Under the pieces are notes generated by a model. It was not told the DNA's origin and did no database searches. It saw nothing but the letters and a program-made list of their open reading frames with translations. The position numbers and the translations under genes were made by a program. A DNA stretch of 64,000 nt, taken from assembly GCA_025677825.1 (NCBI GenBank), contig JAIXMO010000057.1, positions 104,942-168,941 of the forward strand, in the 5' to 3' direction. Of this stretch, positions 46,018-58,829 are shown one piece after another; the stretch's first letter is position 1, and each line of letters starts with the position of its first letter. The DNA comes from Helicostylum pulchrum. Lineage: Eukaryota > Mucoromycota > Mucoromycetes > Mucorales > Mucoraceae.

Positions 46018-49000
46018 TTAATAATGAGTAGGTGATTTAGAAGAAGGAGAAGTCGGTGATTCATTTGACTCTGTGGCACTTTTATCTTGCTGTGCTGCTT
46101 CATGATGACTACTTTGATGATGCTGATGTAACAAAAACGGCTGAATGGGTTCAATACTAGCAATAGTATCGTGTTGATATAATTCGTGCGTTCTATCCTC
46201 CTCCGGCACGACCGGCGCGACATACAAGCCCTGTGAAATTAATGGTGCCAGTACAGTATTATTGCTATCCATAATACTACCTTGCATGGACGAATCCATG
46301 GACGAATCTCTTGTTTGCATAATGGGCTCTAACCTACTTGCCCTTGTTGGTTGCGAGTTCTTTTTATACGAAGGTACAATTCGATTCTTTACAGCAGTCA
46401 TCATTTTCTTACCAAAGCTTTTACCACCCTTCTTACCAGACGAAGAAGATGTATCATCATACTGACCCAATTTAAATCTTTCAATGGGCATCCAGTCCTT
46501 CCCACTTTCTCTACTGAGTTCTTCTTTGGTTGGTGAACTGACCATGGATAATCGAGTGGCTAAACTGACTTGTGAGATACCTTGATGGCTGTTGGTTCGG
46601 TACACTGATTTTCTGTGTTCGTCAAATACGTGATGGTCATCGGAAGAGTAACCAAAACCCATAAACGATGTACGTTTACCGGTCTTCATGTTCATAATCT
46701 CACTGCGTGTTGAGTTGGCCGTAGATGTACGATACAGTCCAAAGTTTCCGCTTCCAAACTTCTTTGATTTCTTGTTAATCACAATATCACTATTACTATC
46801 TGTAAACGCATTGGGTCCCTTATCTGTGGATCGAGTACGTGTCATATTGATCGGTAAAGCTTCTTCGTCTTGCAAGAACCTTTCCTTTTGACTATCACCA
46901 CCGCGTAAGAACCGGTTCATCATATTCGACTCGTTATTACACAGCACCACTTCTCTGATGATATCATTATCACAAGGACGATACGCTTGTAAATAATAAA
47001 TGGTAGCAAATCTTGGCAGTAAACACACCACAAATGTCAAGATCATACAGAGCCAAAAGGTACCCTCACCAAATAAGATGACCTCACCATAAAACGTAAA
47101 CGAAAGGATATGAGAGTAAATACCTGTCCAGATAAAGAAGGTAGCACTTGACAAAAAGATAATAACAAACATGATCCAGGTCCAGCTGTAAATAGTAAGT
47201 CCTACCAACGTATTGGCTACCACAACTGCGATACCTGCAATAAAAGTACCTAATTCAGTCACTCCTTCAGTCTCGTACCCATCGCTGCTTAACTTGGGTC
47301 CGATAAACACCATATAGGGCAATCCAAAGCAAACCGCCGACTGGTACACGGCATCAAGCACCGTCATACAAAACCTCCAAGTAGTAAACTTATCGTTACG
47401 AATACCCATCAAATACAACTGAGGAAACTTGAAAGAATACTCTGCTTTAAGGTCTTGATCAAAGACACCAGCAATAATACACGGTAACGACGTAAAGACC
47501 AAATTATACAAGGTGATATATGAGTAATCAAACATCATGGTACCAGTGAAACTGCACATCAATTGATACCAAAACAACACCAGGGTCCACATAATATTCT
47601 TGTAAAAGAAGGTGAGAATCATTTCCGAAGTTCTCAAATAAGACCAACGACCGTGCACCAAAAGTAATTTACTAAGGTAACTAAATTGCGCAATAGCGTA
47701 ATCAGAAGCCATCACTGCCTGCCTGCCTTCTTCACCAGAGATACCGACACCTACATTTGCTTCTTGGATCATGGAAACATCATTAGCACCATCGCCAATA
47801 GCCAGAGTCATCACCTTTAAGCCCTTCTTGACCATATTGACCACATTGGCTTTTTGCATTGGACTAACACGACAGCAAACGACAGCGCGACACATGGTAC
47901 CCAACTGCAACAACTCACCACTGCACTGAGGCTCCAAGCCATACTTTAACGACTCACCATCAATGACCAGAGCACACTTTTGGGTCTTTGATTTCTCGCG
48001 TACTTCACCAATAGCTTTTCTGATCTGATCCATGGTCTCTTCTTCACTTCTTGCATTGATACTAATTAACAACATTTCCTTTGTTAACAAATTACATGCA
48101 AACCCAATATTAATAGCCGTTTCAACTTTATCACCTGTCAAAACCCAGATTTTAATACCAGCCTCCGCTAGCACAGCAATGGTGTCAGGTACGCCTTCTT
48201 GCAACTTATCTTCAATAGCTGTACCACCAATTAAACTAAGCGAGTTTTCAATTTCCTCGCAGACGCTTTCAATTTGCTCATCTCGGTTACTGATACTGTT
48301 GGAAGCGTTCTTGTAACGCACAGCCCAGCTTTGATACTCGTCTTCTTCAACCACTTTGCTAGCAATACACAGTGTACGAAGACCTTCGTTGGCAAAGACA
48401 CTGAGATGTTCTAAAGTCTCTTCTCGAATATGCAATTGTTCTCTATCTGCTTCATTGTCGGGGTCCAGATCCTTTGTTAGACGTTCGTAGATGACGGAAT
48501 CAGCACCTTTACACAGTAAGATGATCTTGCCGTCTGGGGACCGCATTAAGGTACTCATACGCTTTCTAGTTGAATTGAATTCCAGCACATGCAGTAACTT
48601 CATTGTTCTTGTCTCACCCATAATATCTACAACGACATTATCTTGTTCTCTTGCTACAAAAGTAAAGCCCATATCCTTTGCGGTTGCTACCAGCGCAGCC
48701 TCATCAGGTGATTGAGCTTTATACTCGATTTCGTTTGGTGAATCGGGGTTGGGGAGTTCAGGAATAACAGTGTGACATAAAGCCAAGGCAGAAAAGAAAT
48801 GTACGACGCTTTGAGACTGAGTATCTTGTAAGGCGATATCGTCAAACAACTTGGGGTCGATAAAAGTAGACTCTTGGTTAGTATACTTGTGATCAAACAA
48901 CTCGGACTGTTTCTTTAACATTTCAGCACGCGCTTTTTCTAAATCCAGTTGATTTGAAATCTTGGCAGAATCTTGTAATGCAGAGTTGTGCTCTGGGGAA

Positions 49001-49260
49001 CCATCAGCGTCACGAAGCTTGGCGCCGATAGAAGCTTCGGTTTCACCTAGACCGTAACAAATACCATTGATTGTACATTTTCTAAACTCCATAATGTTTT
49101 GTGTTAAAGTGCCTGTTTTATCAGAAAAGATGTATTCAATTTGACCCAAGTCGTCAGAGATGTTCCATGTCTTTGGTGTACAAGGTTGATCTAACCTCGT
49201 GTTGTACATGTCAATATCTGTATGGATAAAATAGGCCTAAATAATATTAGATGATAGGAA

Positions 49261-49297
<37 letters not shown>

Positions 49298-51108
49298 AGT
49301 CTTACAGCGGCAGTTTTAACAATTTGAACAGAAATGTATAATGAAATTGGGATAATATTTTGATAGATGACAAGCGAAGTCCTAGAAAAAGAAAAAAAAT
49401 TTATATACAAAGTTTCGTAAGACGCTACGCTAACAAAGAAAGAACAAAGAATAAAGAAGTTAACGTACCAAAACATGATGAAACCTTCCATGGTACCACT
49501 TTCAGCATCTTTACTTTCAAAAAAGTTTGCAGAAGAAGGATAATTATAAACAATACTTGCGGCGATAGAACAAATTAAACATAGTATTAATAATAATACA
49601 AAGTTTACGATAACCTAATAATAGAAATTATTAATATACAAGTTTTACCAGGTAAAAAATAATGATATAATTGTTATGATTTACGTTACATAAGGATTTG
49701 TTGCTTTTTCCATTTTACTTCGCTTGCTTGGCGTTTTACCCGAGTTCAACATAATTTTAGTTTCATTACCAGTAAATAAAACTAGCCCAATTACCCAGCC
49801 AGTATTTCTAACAACACAGCCACGAAGTAAGAGAGAGTTTCCAGTTACAGCCTCTGTTTTCTCATGTGACACATTTCTTCTACTATCATCGTCTTCTTCG
49901 TCATATTCTTCTTCACTTTCCCCAATTGTTTCAAGATCAGCGAGGCTTGTATTCATTTTAGTACTAGTAGTAGAATCTTGTCTACGCCTAGTTGTTTCTG
50001 TTCTAACTAGATCATTGTTTTCTACTTTCCACTTCAATACACCGTTATACGAATAAAGATTTGGATTAGGAGCTTCAGATTCAATATAAAATCTAGCCAA
50101 TTCACAGTCTTCAGGTGTTTTAATTTCATTTGTTGCTTGTAATGACCGTTTAATTTTTAAGTTTGTCTCACCATCTAAATTTTGTGTTTCGACATAACAA
50201 AGACCGTCTGGTTCAGAAGAAGCCAATACGACAATATCTGCAGGAACAGCATCATCATTTCTTAATATCACAAAATCACCAACCTTTAAATGTTGCCAGT
50301 AAGTTTTAGCCCAACGATAATCCAAAGGTTTACGTGCACTTGTTGATTTTCTACCAAGGTAAGTACTCTTTTCATTTAATTCGATTTGCCTTTGATTGGT
50401 GGACAGCATGGAAGATCTTAATACAGAATGCGGTACTTGACCAGGTCTGTAGGGTTCTCTCTTCTTTTTATTAAATACAATTTTTGAAAAGGAAGCAGTT
50501 GATTTGAATGTGTTTTTAATGGATTTGAGGTTTGTTGAAGAAGTGGTAGGCGGCATTAATTCGATATCATGGTGGTCCTTCTTTTTGATGACAAAAAAGT
50601 GCTTGATTGAATTCAACCATCTCTTCCAACGTGCGACTTTGTATACTGGTATATTCACATTTTTCCAGTTTGAATTTAATGTATAACCTATTGCTTTATT
50701 TACACTTTGATCGGTTTGTTGTCTCTTGTTATCTTCAAATGCATCTTTGGCTCCAGTCAAGATCAAGATGGCAGCTAAGGGTAGTACTACAAGTACAGGT
50801 GAAGAAGCTGCACTGAACAATGGAAACATTTGTAGTATGACTAGAAATAAGAAATATAGGTTTGCTATGCCTCTAAACTGCTCAAATAAGTTCTTTGGTA
50901 AGAAAGTGTACCAGGTGTATTTCGCTGTGTTGATTTTATTCGAAATGTAATGTCGGGTCGGTTGTCCATAATCATCGAGATCATCTGCTGGAATCTTCAT
51001 ATTTACATATATTGTACGGCCTTCTGTTGAGGCTATTGGAAACGGATTCTTCTTGATACTTTTATCATCTTTCTTTGGTCGAAATTTATCAACAATTGTT
51101 GAAAACAT
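46018..51108 (-). CDS. Dnf-type P4-ATPase (aminophospholipid flippase)
   Basis: P4-ATPases flip phospholipids from the outer to the cytosolic leaflet. Four exons: 51108-49690, 49614-49469, 49381-49306, 49236-46018, giving 1,619 aa. The actuator loop is QNLDGETNLKIKRS (around 308), and the phosphorylation motif SDKTGTLTQN is around 587 (Asp acceptor). The nucleotide-binding domain has YKAQSPDEAALV, and the hinge is GDGANDVSMIQEANVG (around 1030). Ten TM segments are expected: two near 95-130 (NLFEQFRGIANLYFLF), two near 480-540, six near 1075-1300. The exon 2/3 and 3/4 joins give MFWTSLVIYQNIIPISLYIS and TAAAYFIHTDIDMYNTRL, matching the Dnf1/Dnf2 subgroup. The long basic/Ser-rich tail (about 1310-1619) fits regulation by kinases. 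Complete. Confidence 0.95.
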
Positions 51109-53703
51109 TGCAAAATAAAAAAATTATATATAAAAAAAGAAAAAGGAAAAAAAAAAAAGTTACTGCCTTCACCACAAAAATATAATAAAAATAAAATAAA
51201 AAGGGGGGAGTATAGAAGGAGTTAGTTAAATTTTCATTTATATATTCGGAGTGTCAGTTTTTTTAAAGCCTTTACACGTGTTTTTTTCTTTTGGATTGAA
51301 TATTCAAGGCTTATTTATTATTGCGGCCGGGCCCTTTTCATCCGCCTCAGAATAAATACCTTTTGTTTTTTTAGGACACTACTGTACACAAAACAACAAC
51401 AACAACAAAAACTCCGTTACAAATTAAACTTTTTCGATTCTTGGCAGACAATAAAAAAGTATATTTTCTCTCCTAAGCAATAGGGGTTTTATCTCACTGG
51501 TTACACCGTATTAAACAGAAAGAAAAGCATGAATAAAGACAGCAAATGTAATGTATATAATCATGTGTATGTGTATGTGTGTGCGTGTGTGCTAAAATAA
51601 GAAATACTTGCTCTTTTCATTGTTGTAACATCGACATAAAAACGTTTTTTTTTTTTTATATATTTTTACATGCAACATTTCGCGTAACGAGTTAATTATT
51701 TTGCTACAGTGACAGTTATTGATTATACAATATTTATGTACAATGTATGTCCTCCTTCTTTAAAATTAGATGCCGATCTTTTTTCTTTTTTTTTTACTTG
51801 GTCAAGTCTATATATAATAGAAAAAAAGTAGAAGCACACTTTTATTAAATCGTTTTGATTGTTTCTCGATAAACTAAAAAGATAATGAAATACTTGGCAT
51901 ATCTTTCTTTTTTAAATCTCCAGCAGTTTTTTTTTTAAAAAAAAAGTGGCTCAAAGATTAATAAAAGCTTGCAACTAGTTAGTAGGTTAATTTACTTGTT
52001 CTCTGTTCATTAACTTAGCAAACTACAAATTAGTAAGTATGATGCACATAAGCAACATATTTATTCATTACTATCTAACGATAAAAAAAACCCAGACAAA
52101 TATTTATTATTATACCACTAAATTAATAGCACAGATGTTTTTAAATTAGCCACCTTTTTTTTTCGCTGACGCGTAAAGCATATTTACCGAGCAACTTTAA
52201 ACTTGTAATATTATTAGTTGTGCACGAGGTAAAAAGAATATTAATATTTTTTACCATATATTTTCTAAAATATATTAGTTGGTTAATATAATACAAACAA
52301 AACAAAAAGTACTTTTTTTTTGTAAAGAGTAGTTAGTAAAAGAGCTTTTTATATGTGTACCCTTTTAATTACTTCCACTGTCTATTTTTTTTTTCTTTTT
52401 TTTTTTCGAGCCGTTCATAAAGAAAAAGAAAACTCGTGTCTAGTCGATAGTTTTAAAGCCGTTAGAAAGAGCCATATAACTTGTTGCATAAAACCGGAAA
52501 GATCCGACTGCACGGTACTTTTTTTTATTTATTTTTTATTTACAGGGCCGCAGTAGGTAAATCGTTTGTATATAGTATTTCACACTTTTTTTTAAGAAAA
52601 TATAATATATTTTTTTAATTGATATGTATTAAATAAGTATACGCCATTTGACGCGAAAAAATATGGACCTTTTTGTTTGTTTGTTTTTTTAAAAAAAAAA
52701 GTTTTGAAGTAGGTTTAGAAACAGTAAAAGGAAAACCCCTCTTCTATGACAGTATAAAGATCGAAGGGATATAATAACTACCGCAGCGTAATAATTAAAC
52801 CCTTCCAAGCCCTTCAAATTTTAACCTGCCAAAATTCCCCCAACTAGAAAAAAGAAGGGGGGATATATGCGTTACCAACATTTTACAAATAAGTACCTTT
52901 TTTTTTTTTTTTTTTTTGCGTAAGCGTCTCTTAATATTTTACCCAACGAAAAGGTGGCGTATTCCCCACAACCATTTCTGCAATTGATTTAATAACTATA
53001 CCGGATAAACCTGCAATTACTAGTATCATCATCTTAAACCCCTCTTTTTTTTTTTTTTTTTTTTTACTCTGTTTGTTTATTGTAGCATAGAATAAACCGT
53101 GCCACATTAAGAAGTGTTCAAAGGGGGGAGAGGGAGTTGATATCATTTTTTTTTCTGACGTGTATTAAAAAATGTTGCCGTTTTATTTTTTACAAAGAAA
53201 AAATAATAATCTCGTACCACTTACTAAAAAGTCTATAAATAGGACTTTTTTTTAAAAAAAAAGGTTTTTTGTTCGTGGGATGTCAAAAAAGAAACAATAA
53301 GGAAATACCAAGAATTATACATGCACAGAAAAAGTTTAGCAGAAAAAGAAAAATATATGTACCAGTGCAAAAGCCTTTTGTTGTTGTTGTTCTGGCCATA
53401 ATATGATAATCTATCTGCAGATAAATTATCTGTTTATACTATTTCTTTAAATAAGCTCTATAAGAAGAACCTTCTTTTGTATTTTACCTAAGCAATCCAC
53501 ATATACACACTCACACACACATTAATTTAAGCAATCGGGAAGGAAATTTTTATTTATTTATCCCACATGTTACGGGTAAAGCGGGTAAAAAGAAGGAAAA
53601 GAAGATATAGAATATGATGATTAAAAATGTATAATGTTGTAAATGAATGTAATTGGGTATTTATGCACAGTGTCACAAAAAGAAAAAACCTTTTCTTGTA
53701 TTT
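51109..53703. other. 2.6-kb intergenic region
   Basis: No strongly supported gene. It includes the P4-ATPase promoter (GC patch GCGGCCGGGCCC near 51323), repeated T/A junction palindromes at 51927-51945, 52684-52700 and 53246-53262, and poly-T runs (52899-52918, 53047-53065). A small minus-strand ORF at 52931-53146 is listed separately. Confidence 0.45.
52931..53146 (-). CDS. possible small membrane protein (71 codons)
   Basis: The last 33 codons read MMILVIAGLSGIVIKSIAEM then VVGNTPPFRWVKY, a single hydrophobic helix followed by an aromatic C-terminus, the layout of small mitochondrial or ER subunits. Upstream of it in the ORF lies a lysine run from a poly-A tract, which looks non-coding, so translation may begin at the internal MMIL (about position 53029). 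Family unknown. Confidence 0.2.
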   Translation of the reverse strand: MISTPSPPFEHFLMWHGLFYATINKQSKKKKKKKEGFKMMILVIAGLSGIVIKSIAEMVVGNTPPFRWVKY

Positions 53704-54372
53704 TTAAAAAAGCATTGGGCTCTTTTCAGAAAGAACCAATGATTGACGTAACACCTTTCGGCTATTCTCCCAATCTTTATCAATTTCCTCATCTACTTTT
53801 TCCAACGTAGACCCCAAGATTTGATGGACTTGAAACGCCAGTGAAGAATTGGTTCGAGTCGTAGCAAAATGTACGGGTATAGCAGGTGGCAATAAAGAAG
53901 CCTTGTTGCAAGCTGGGTCGAACCTTAATTCAGTAACTGAAGGTAGCCATCCAAGTGCTTTGGTGTCAGCAGGAGAAACCGGCATGTGGTCAGAAGAGCC
54001 TGATGATGATAAAGTAGTCGTAATCGAATGAGAATCGTCCATAGATTCTATACACTGAGGTTCCTCAGTGATAACTGGACTTGAACCTGTAAAAGAGAGT
54101 GTGGATAATGAAGCACGTTTGTTATTGAAACTTTCTTTTAATGTTGAAACAACAGGTGAAGAAGAACGAAAGAGTGAAGACAATCGTTGACGTACTCGAG
54201 AAGGTGATGTAATAATACTACTAGTTTCGTCCTTGACTTTTTGTGACATAGTTGTATTAGTAGTGGTGACTATCTTTAATGATCCATATTTACGACTTGT
54301 ACTATTATCATCATTTACTGAATGATTGACGCTTTTACGAAACGGGCTACGATTAGGAAGAGAATGGGTCAT
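53704..54372 (-). CDS. unknown protein, paralogue of the neighbour at 54.9 kb (222 aa)
   Basis: Single exon. The N-terminal 160 residues are Ser/Thr-rich and disordered; the C-terminus (about 180-222) reads AFQVHQILGSTLEKVDEEID, then KDWENSRKVLRQSLVL. The neighbouring minus-strand gene ends with the same pattern (RSVLGSTFEMVDNEIEKEWE and SSRTHLKDSLIV). The shared block is probably a short helical interaction motif. I do not recognise the family and cannot name a function. 511 bp separates the two coding regions, in tandem, so local duplication is likely. Confidence 0.65.
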   Translation of the reverse strand: MTHSLPNRSPFRKSVNHSVNDDNSTSRKYGSLKIVTTTNTTMSQKVKDETSSIITSPSRVRQRLSSLFRSSSPVVSTLKESFNNKRASLSTLSFTGSSPVITEEPQCIESMDDSHSITTTLSSSGSSDHMPVSPADTKALGWLPSVTELRFDPACNKASLLPPAIPVHFATTRTNSSLAFQVHQILGSTLEKVDEEIDKDWENSRKVLRQSLVLSEKSPMLF

Positions 54373-54883
54373 AATGTACTATATATATAAAAATAAAAAG
54401 GAAAAGAGAAAAAAAGGGTAAAAATAACCAAGAACAAATGACTATTTATCATTCTAAGCCCGTATGTTTTTTTTAAAAAAAGTCATCATCATCATCATCA
54501 TCATAGCAAATTGTGCTAGTATACAAAATTTTCCCCGATAAAGAGTGAGAAGCACTTATTTATCCCGTGCACCATATATAGTACTTTTGTGTTCAAAAAA
54601 GAACATTTTGTATTGTACGTCATGTAAAAAAATAAAAAATAAATAAAAGAACCCTAGTTTCAAAACATAATAGCGCTACACAATCTTCTGTCAGCACAAA
54701 TAACCTTTTAAGCTCATGTAACTGGTTTGATCTTCATAACATACAATAGACAAAAATTGCCAAGTGAAATGTTCCTTTAAAATAGAATTACGTGTAACAA
54801 GAGTTACTTGAAATGGTAAGAAGGTCGTAAATAAATATTTTTTTATTAAGTTAAGGGTAATATACAACGGAAAAAAAGAGAGG
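54373..54883. other. spacer between tandem paralogues
   Basis: Contains the promoter of the 53.7-kb gene, a (CAT)n run at about 54483-54505, and a T8A7 junction at 54468-54482. No gene. Confidence 0.45.
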
Positions 54884-55387
54884 CTATAATGATAAAGTAG
54901 GAAGAACAATCAAGGAGTCTTTCAGGTGAGTTCGACTACTCTCCCACTCCTTTTCGATTTCATTATCCACCATTTCAAACGTGGAACCAAGTACACTGCG
55001 TACCTGAGCAGCCAGTGCCACTCGTTTATTTTTAGGTTGATACGACATTTCTATAAAATAATCTTTTTTGGCCGACATTGGCGGTGCGATAATCGTTGTA
55101 CTAGCATGTACCTGCCAAAATTGATGTTCTTCCGAGCATTTACTATCGTAACTTTCACTGGAGAATCGGTTCGATTCTATTTCCGATTCATCGCTTGAAC
55201 TAGACATGTCTGATTCCGCTAAAGAAATGTATTTTCTTGGCTTTTTACCGAGATATGAAATACGTCTCTTGACTGGTGCATTCATTGCTGTATTATGGTA
55301 ATTGTAGTTGGGTTCAATAATTGATATATTCAATGTCGGTAAAGGTGATTTATGAACAGGAACTGGTGGAGGTGGTGTAATAGCCAT
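54884..55387 (-). CDS. unknown protein, paralogue of the neighbour at 53.7 kb (167 aa)
   Basis: Start chosen at MAITPPPPVPVHKSPLP (55387), since the longer frame to 55456 adds a hydrophobic run translated from a T-rich leader. Middle: acidic serine stretch SDMSSSSDESEIESNRFSSE. The C-terminus, ALAAQVRSVLGSTFEMVDNE then IEKEWESSRTHLKDSLIVLP, matches its downstream partner in about 14 of 28 residues. Disordered N-terminus plus a conserved short C-terminal helix suggests an adaptor or regulatory protein, but no function can be stated. Confidence 0.65.
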   Translation of the reverse strand: MAITPPPPVPVHKSPLPTLNISIIEPNYNYHNTAMNAPVKRRISYLGKKPRKYISLAESDMSSSSDESEIESNRFSSESYDSKCSEEHQFWQVHASTTIIAPPMSAKKDYFIEMSYQPKNKRVALAAQVRSVLGSTFEMVDNEIEKEWESSRTHLKDSLIVLPTLSL

Positions 55388-55727
55388 TCTTTTTAAAATA
55401 TATGTGTATTTAAGATGAAGAAGAAGAAGAAAGCAAAAGAGAGAGAGAAAAAGCACTGACTTTATATGACTATGCGAATTCTATTTTTGGGTACATCACG
55501 ACCGTCATAAATAGGTAAAAAAAAAAAAAAAGTCTTGGTACTAAATTATATTAAATATTAATTTTCGAGGGTCTCATCCTGTAATAACGGAAATAACCTT
55601 CACAGTAAAAATGATTTAACTTTATATTGATTTTTCATATTGCAATCTCTCTCTTTTTTTTTTTTTTTTTTTCTTTAACAAAAAAAGATATTAATAGTAA
55701 AAAAAAAACGAAATAAAAGGGGGATTC
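55388..55727. other. spacer
   Basis: Contains A and T runs (55518-55531, 55653-55672). No gene. Confidence 0.45.
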
Positions 55728-56215
55728 TTATTGGTTTTGATTTTGATTTTGAAGCTGAGGTTCCTGTTGTTGCTGCTGCTGTTGCTGCTGCTGCTGTTGC
55801 TGAAGTAACGCAGCTAATTGACTCAAAGCAGTAGCAGGATCCATTCCAGGAATAGGTGCAACCCCTTGGTTACCAACAGGTGGCGAAATGTGTGATTGCA
55901 ATTGATGTGGCATATGTTGCTGAGCAACGTGATGTTGAACCACTTGTTGTTGTTGTTGTTGAGCTGCTGCTTGACTCTACCATATATAAAAAATATACAT
56001 GTATTAGATTATTCTCATACACTCCAATTTATATAATCTGTAAATAATTACCAATAAACCTAATAATTGTTGAACTTGAGATGCTTGATCTTCGGTAGGT
56101 GGAACAGGTTGAACAAAAGGTTGTTGCAATAAATGAGTTTGAACTGGTACTGTAGGTGAATTCAAATTCATATTTTGTTGATAAGGTGAAGCAGGTTGTT
56201 GTTGTTGCTGTTGCT

Positions 56216-56252
<37 letters not shown>

Positions 56253-57919
56253 TCCACCGTGAGTTAGCATGGATAAGATTTGTTGGGCCTTTTGTGCTTG
56301 CTCTAATTGAGGTGCTGTTTGTAAAGGTAATTGGATAGATGCCTGTTGCGTTTGTTGATGAGGATTATTATACAATCTAGGATCCACTAGTTGTTGTTGC
56401 TGTTGTTGTGGAGGAGGAGGTTGTCCGTAAGAACTACGCACATTAACACTTTCACCACCTCCATTATAATGATCATAGCTATCGCGAGGCTCATACTTTA
56501 CTTGGTTCATTCCATCATTACGGCGTCTACTTCCGTTTCCACCACCACCACCACCACCACCACCACCGCCGCCAGCACTAACTGCACCTGCAGAACTACG
56601 ATGTTCCTCTCGACCATCTCTATCAAAATTACGTTCTCTTCTTTGATTCGCATTAGCACGCTCCCTATTTGAAATAATATATTATTTTAATTATAAATAA
56701 TCAACTTGATTGTTTATATGCAATATACTTTACTTGTAAGGATGATCCCAGAAGAAAGCAACATCCCATTTACCCCCTTTATATTCATTATCAACTGTTG
56801 CATCATAAGCATCGACACAAGCTCTAGAATCATAAAATTCAACTAGACGTTGTTGGTTTCTAAAAGGGAAAAATATATTTAACATTTTCGTTATTTCAAC
56901 CGTAAAAAAAAAAGAAACATGAAAAAAATACCTCTCAAAATGACTGGGAATATTAGCTGCGGTTTTCTTAAAGTGAGGTACACGGATAGCTTTTACTTCA
57001 CCATATTGGGAAAAATAAGCGTTCAACTCATAATCATCTAACTCAGCGCTAGTATTTTTAAGCGTATAAAGTAAAGTACCCTAAAAAATTATATTAGAAA
57101 AATCGTCACTGATTAAAAAAATTAACATACCTGATTTTTAGTTCTATCACATCTAGCCTTTTCTTCTTCCTCTTTAGGCAATGAATAATGAACATCAATC
57201 TTTCTTTCACTTAAAAATATACCCTGCATAGCCTCTTTGGCATCCTCAGCAGCACGAACATCATACTAGAAGAAAAATATTAATACATATATTAAGTAAT
57301 AACAAATAATAAACTTACAAAAGTAACGAAAATCATTCCTCTGTTTTCAATCAAATTGAATACGTCTTTAACTTCACCATACTTTTCAAATAATGATCGG
57401 ACTTCTGACTCAGGAATATTATACTATCTTTTTACTTAGCATCTTATTCAATAAAAAAAAAGAAGAAAAAAAAATGTATGTGTATTTTACCTGAACATTT
57501 CTTACAAATAATGTTCTGCAAGGTTTTTCTCTGGCTATTCTTGTTTCAATATGAGCAGGTAAACGTGTACTTTCATCATAATCTTCATAGCCTTTATATA
57601 CATGTGTATATATATATGAAGTACGTATTAAATACAAAGAAACTAAAAGGGGGGGGGGATAGGGGTATTTTTTTTTATCTCGCTCTCTCTCTCACACACA
57701 CACACTCTTATTGTTTATGTGTATCTCTCTCTCTTTCTCTCTTTCTCTCTTTTTTTTTTCTTTTCTTTTAAACTGTCTCAATTTTTCTTACCGTATTGTT
57801 GATTACTTTCTTCTTGGTACTCATTCTTTACTTTACTAAAATTGTTGTTGCCACCACCACCGCCAGCACCAAACCTTTCTGGTCTCTTATGGAATGATGG
57901 TCTAGCATCATTATATCGC

Positions 57920-57956
<37 letters not shown>

Positions 57957-58173
57957 GATGACTACGTCTTCCTCTATGATTATCTCTCATTGCACCCCCT
58001 CCACCGCCTCTTCTTCCTCTACCGCCTCTGCCGCCGCCGCCACCACCACCACCGCCTCCACCATATTCTTCACGTCGAAAATTACTTTGTTGATTGTGTC
58101 CTCCATACTGTTGGTTTCCCTGTTGTCTGGGAGGCGCTCTGTCATAAGGTGAGAATCGATTACTACGGTCCAT
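55728..58173 (-). CDS. Mei2-like tandem-RRM RNA-binding protein with polyQ tail
   Basis: Eight exons: 58173-57792, 57591-57491, 57423-57319, 57265-57131, 57080-56932, 56859-56734, 56664-56052, 55976-55728, giving 619 aa. The N-terminus has Gly/Arg-rich (RGG-like) and Asn runs. RRM1 (about 155-225): CRTLFVRNVQYNIPESEVRS, then YGEVKDVFNLIENRGMIFVT. RRM2 (about 238-315): GTLLYTLKNTSAELDDYELN, then QQRLVEFYDSRACVDAYDAT. The sequence between, SERKIDVHYSLPKEEEE, is typical of the Mei2/AML-type RRM pair. The C-terminal half is Gln-rich with several polyQ tracts, as in proteins that assemble RNA granules. Mei2-like proteins act in meiotic or developmental RNA control; the role here is inferred from domain architecture. 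Confidence 0.85.
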
Positions 58174-58796
58174 CTTTTTGTAATAAAAATAAAATAAAAT
58201 TTTTGTAGGTTTAAACAGAAAAAGGGATGTATGAAAAAAAATATACAGATTATAAAAAAAAAAACAATCTGAGTCTCAAAAAAAAGCGTGTCCATTGCTG
58301 ATGTATCTCTTTAACAAGATGGTTTAATAACGACAGTAAAAAAAAAGGTACCATAAATCAATCCGCCTAGGCCAATGCTTGTATCTTTAATGTTGTACGG
58401 TTTATCTTTTTTTTTTAAGAAAAAAAAAGATATCGTTTCAACAACTATACTTGATAAAGATAAATCAGTTCATCATATGTATGATTTTTTTTTGTTAGCA
58501 GCATATAATCTATTACCGTAGTGACGTACAACACATATTTGTAAGCCAAAGCCCTCAATTAAATGCGTACAAACTACATGTATGGTTTGATTCAATTAAC
58601 TATAACAGACTGCTCACAACTTATTCGAACTTGTAACTATATATCCAAGGAGACTTTCTCCTTCCTCCTTTTTATACATATCACGGTTCAAGAAAGCTTG
58701 TGGTTTTATTCGCACGATCACGCTGTGAAACCAATTGAGGATTTTTCAAAGAAAGCTTGGTGACATATCCAGTAATAAAAATGATGACCTTTTTTT

Positions 58797-58829
<33 letters not shown>

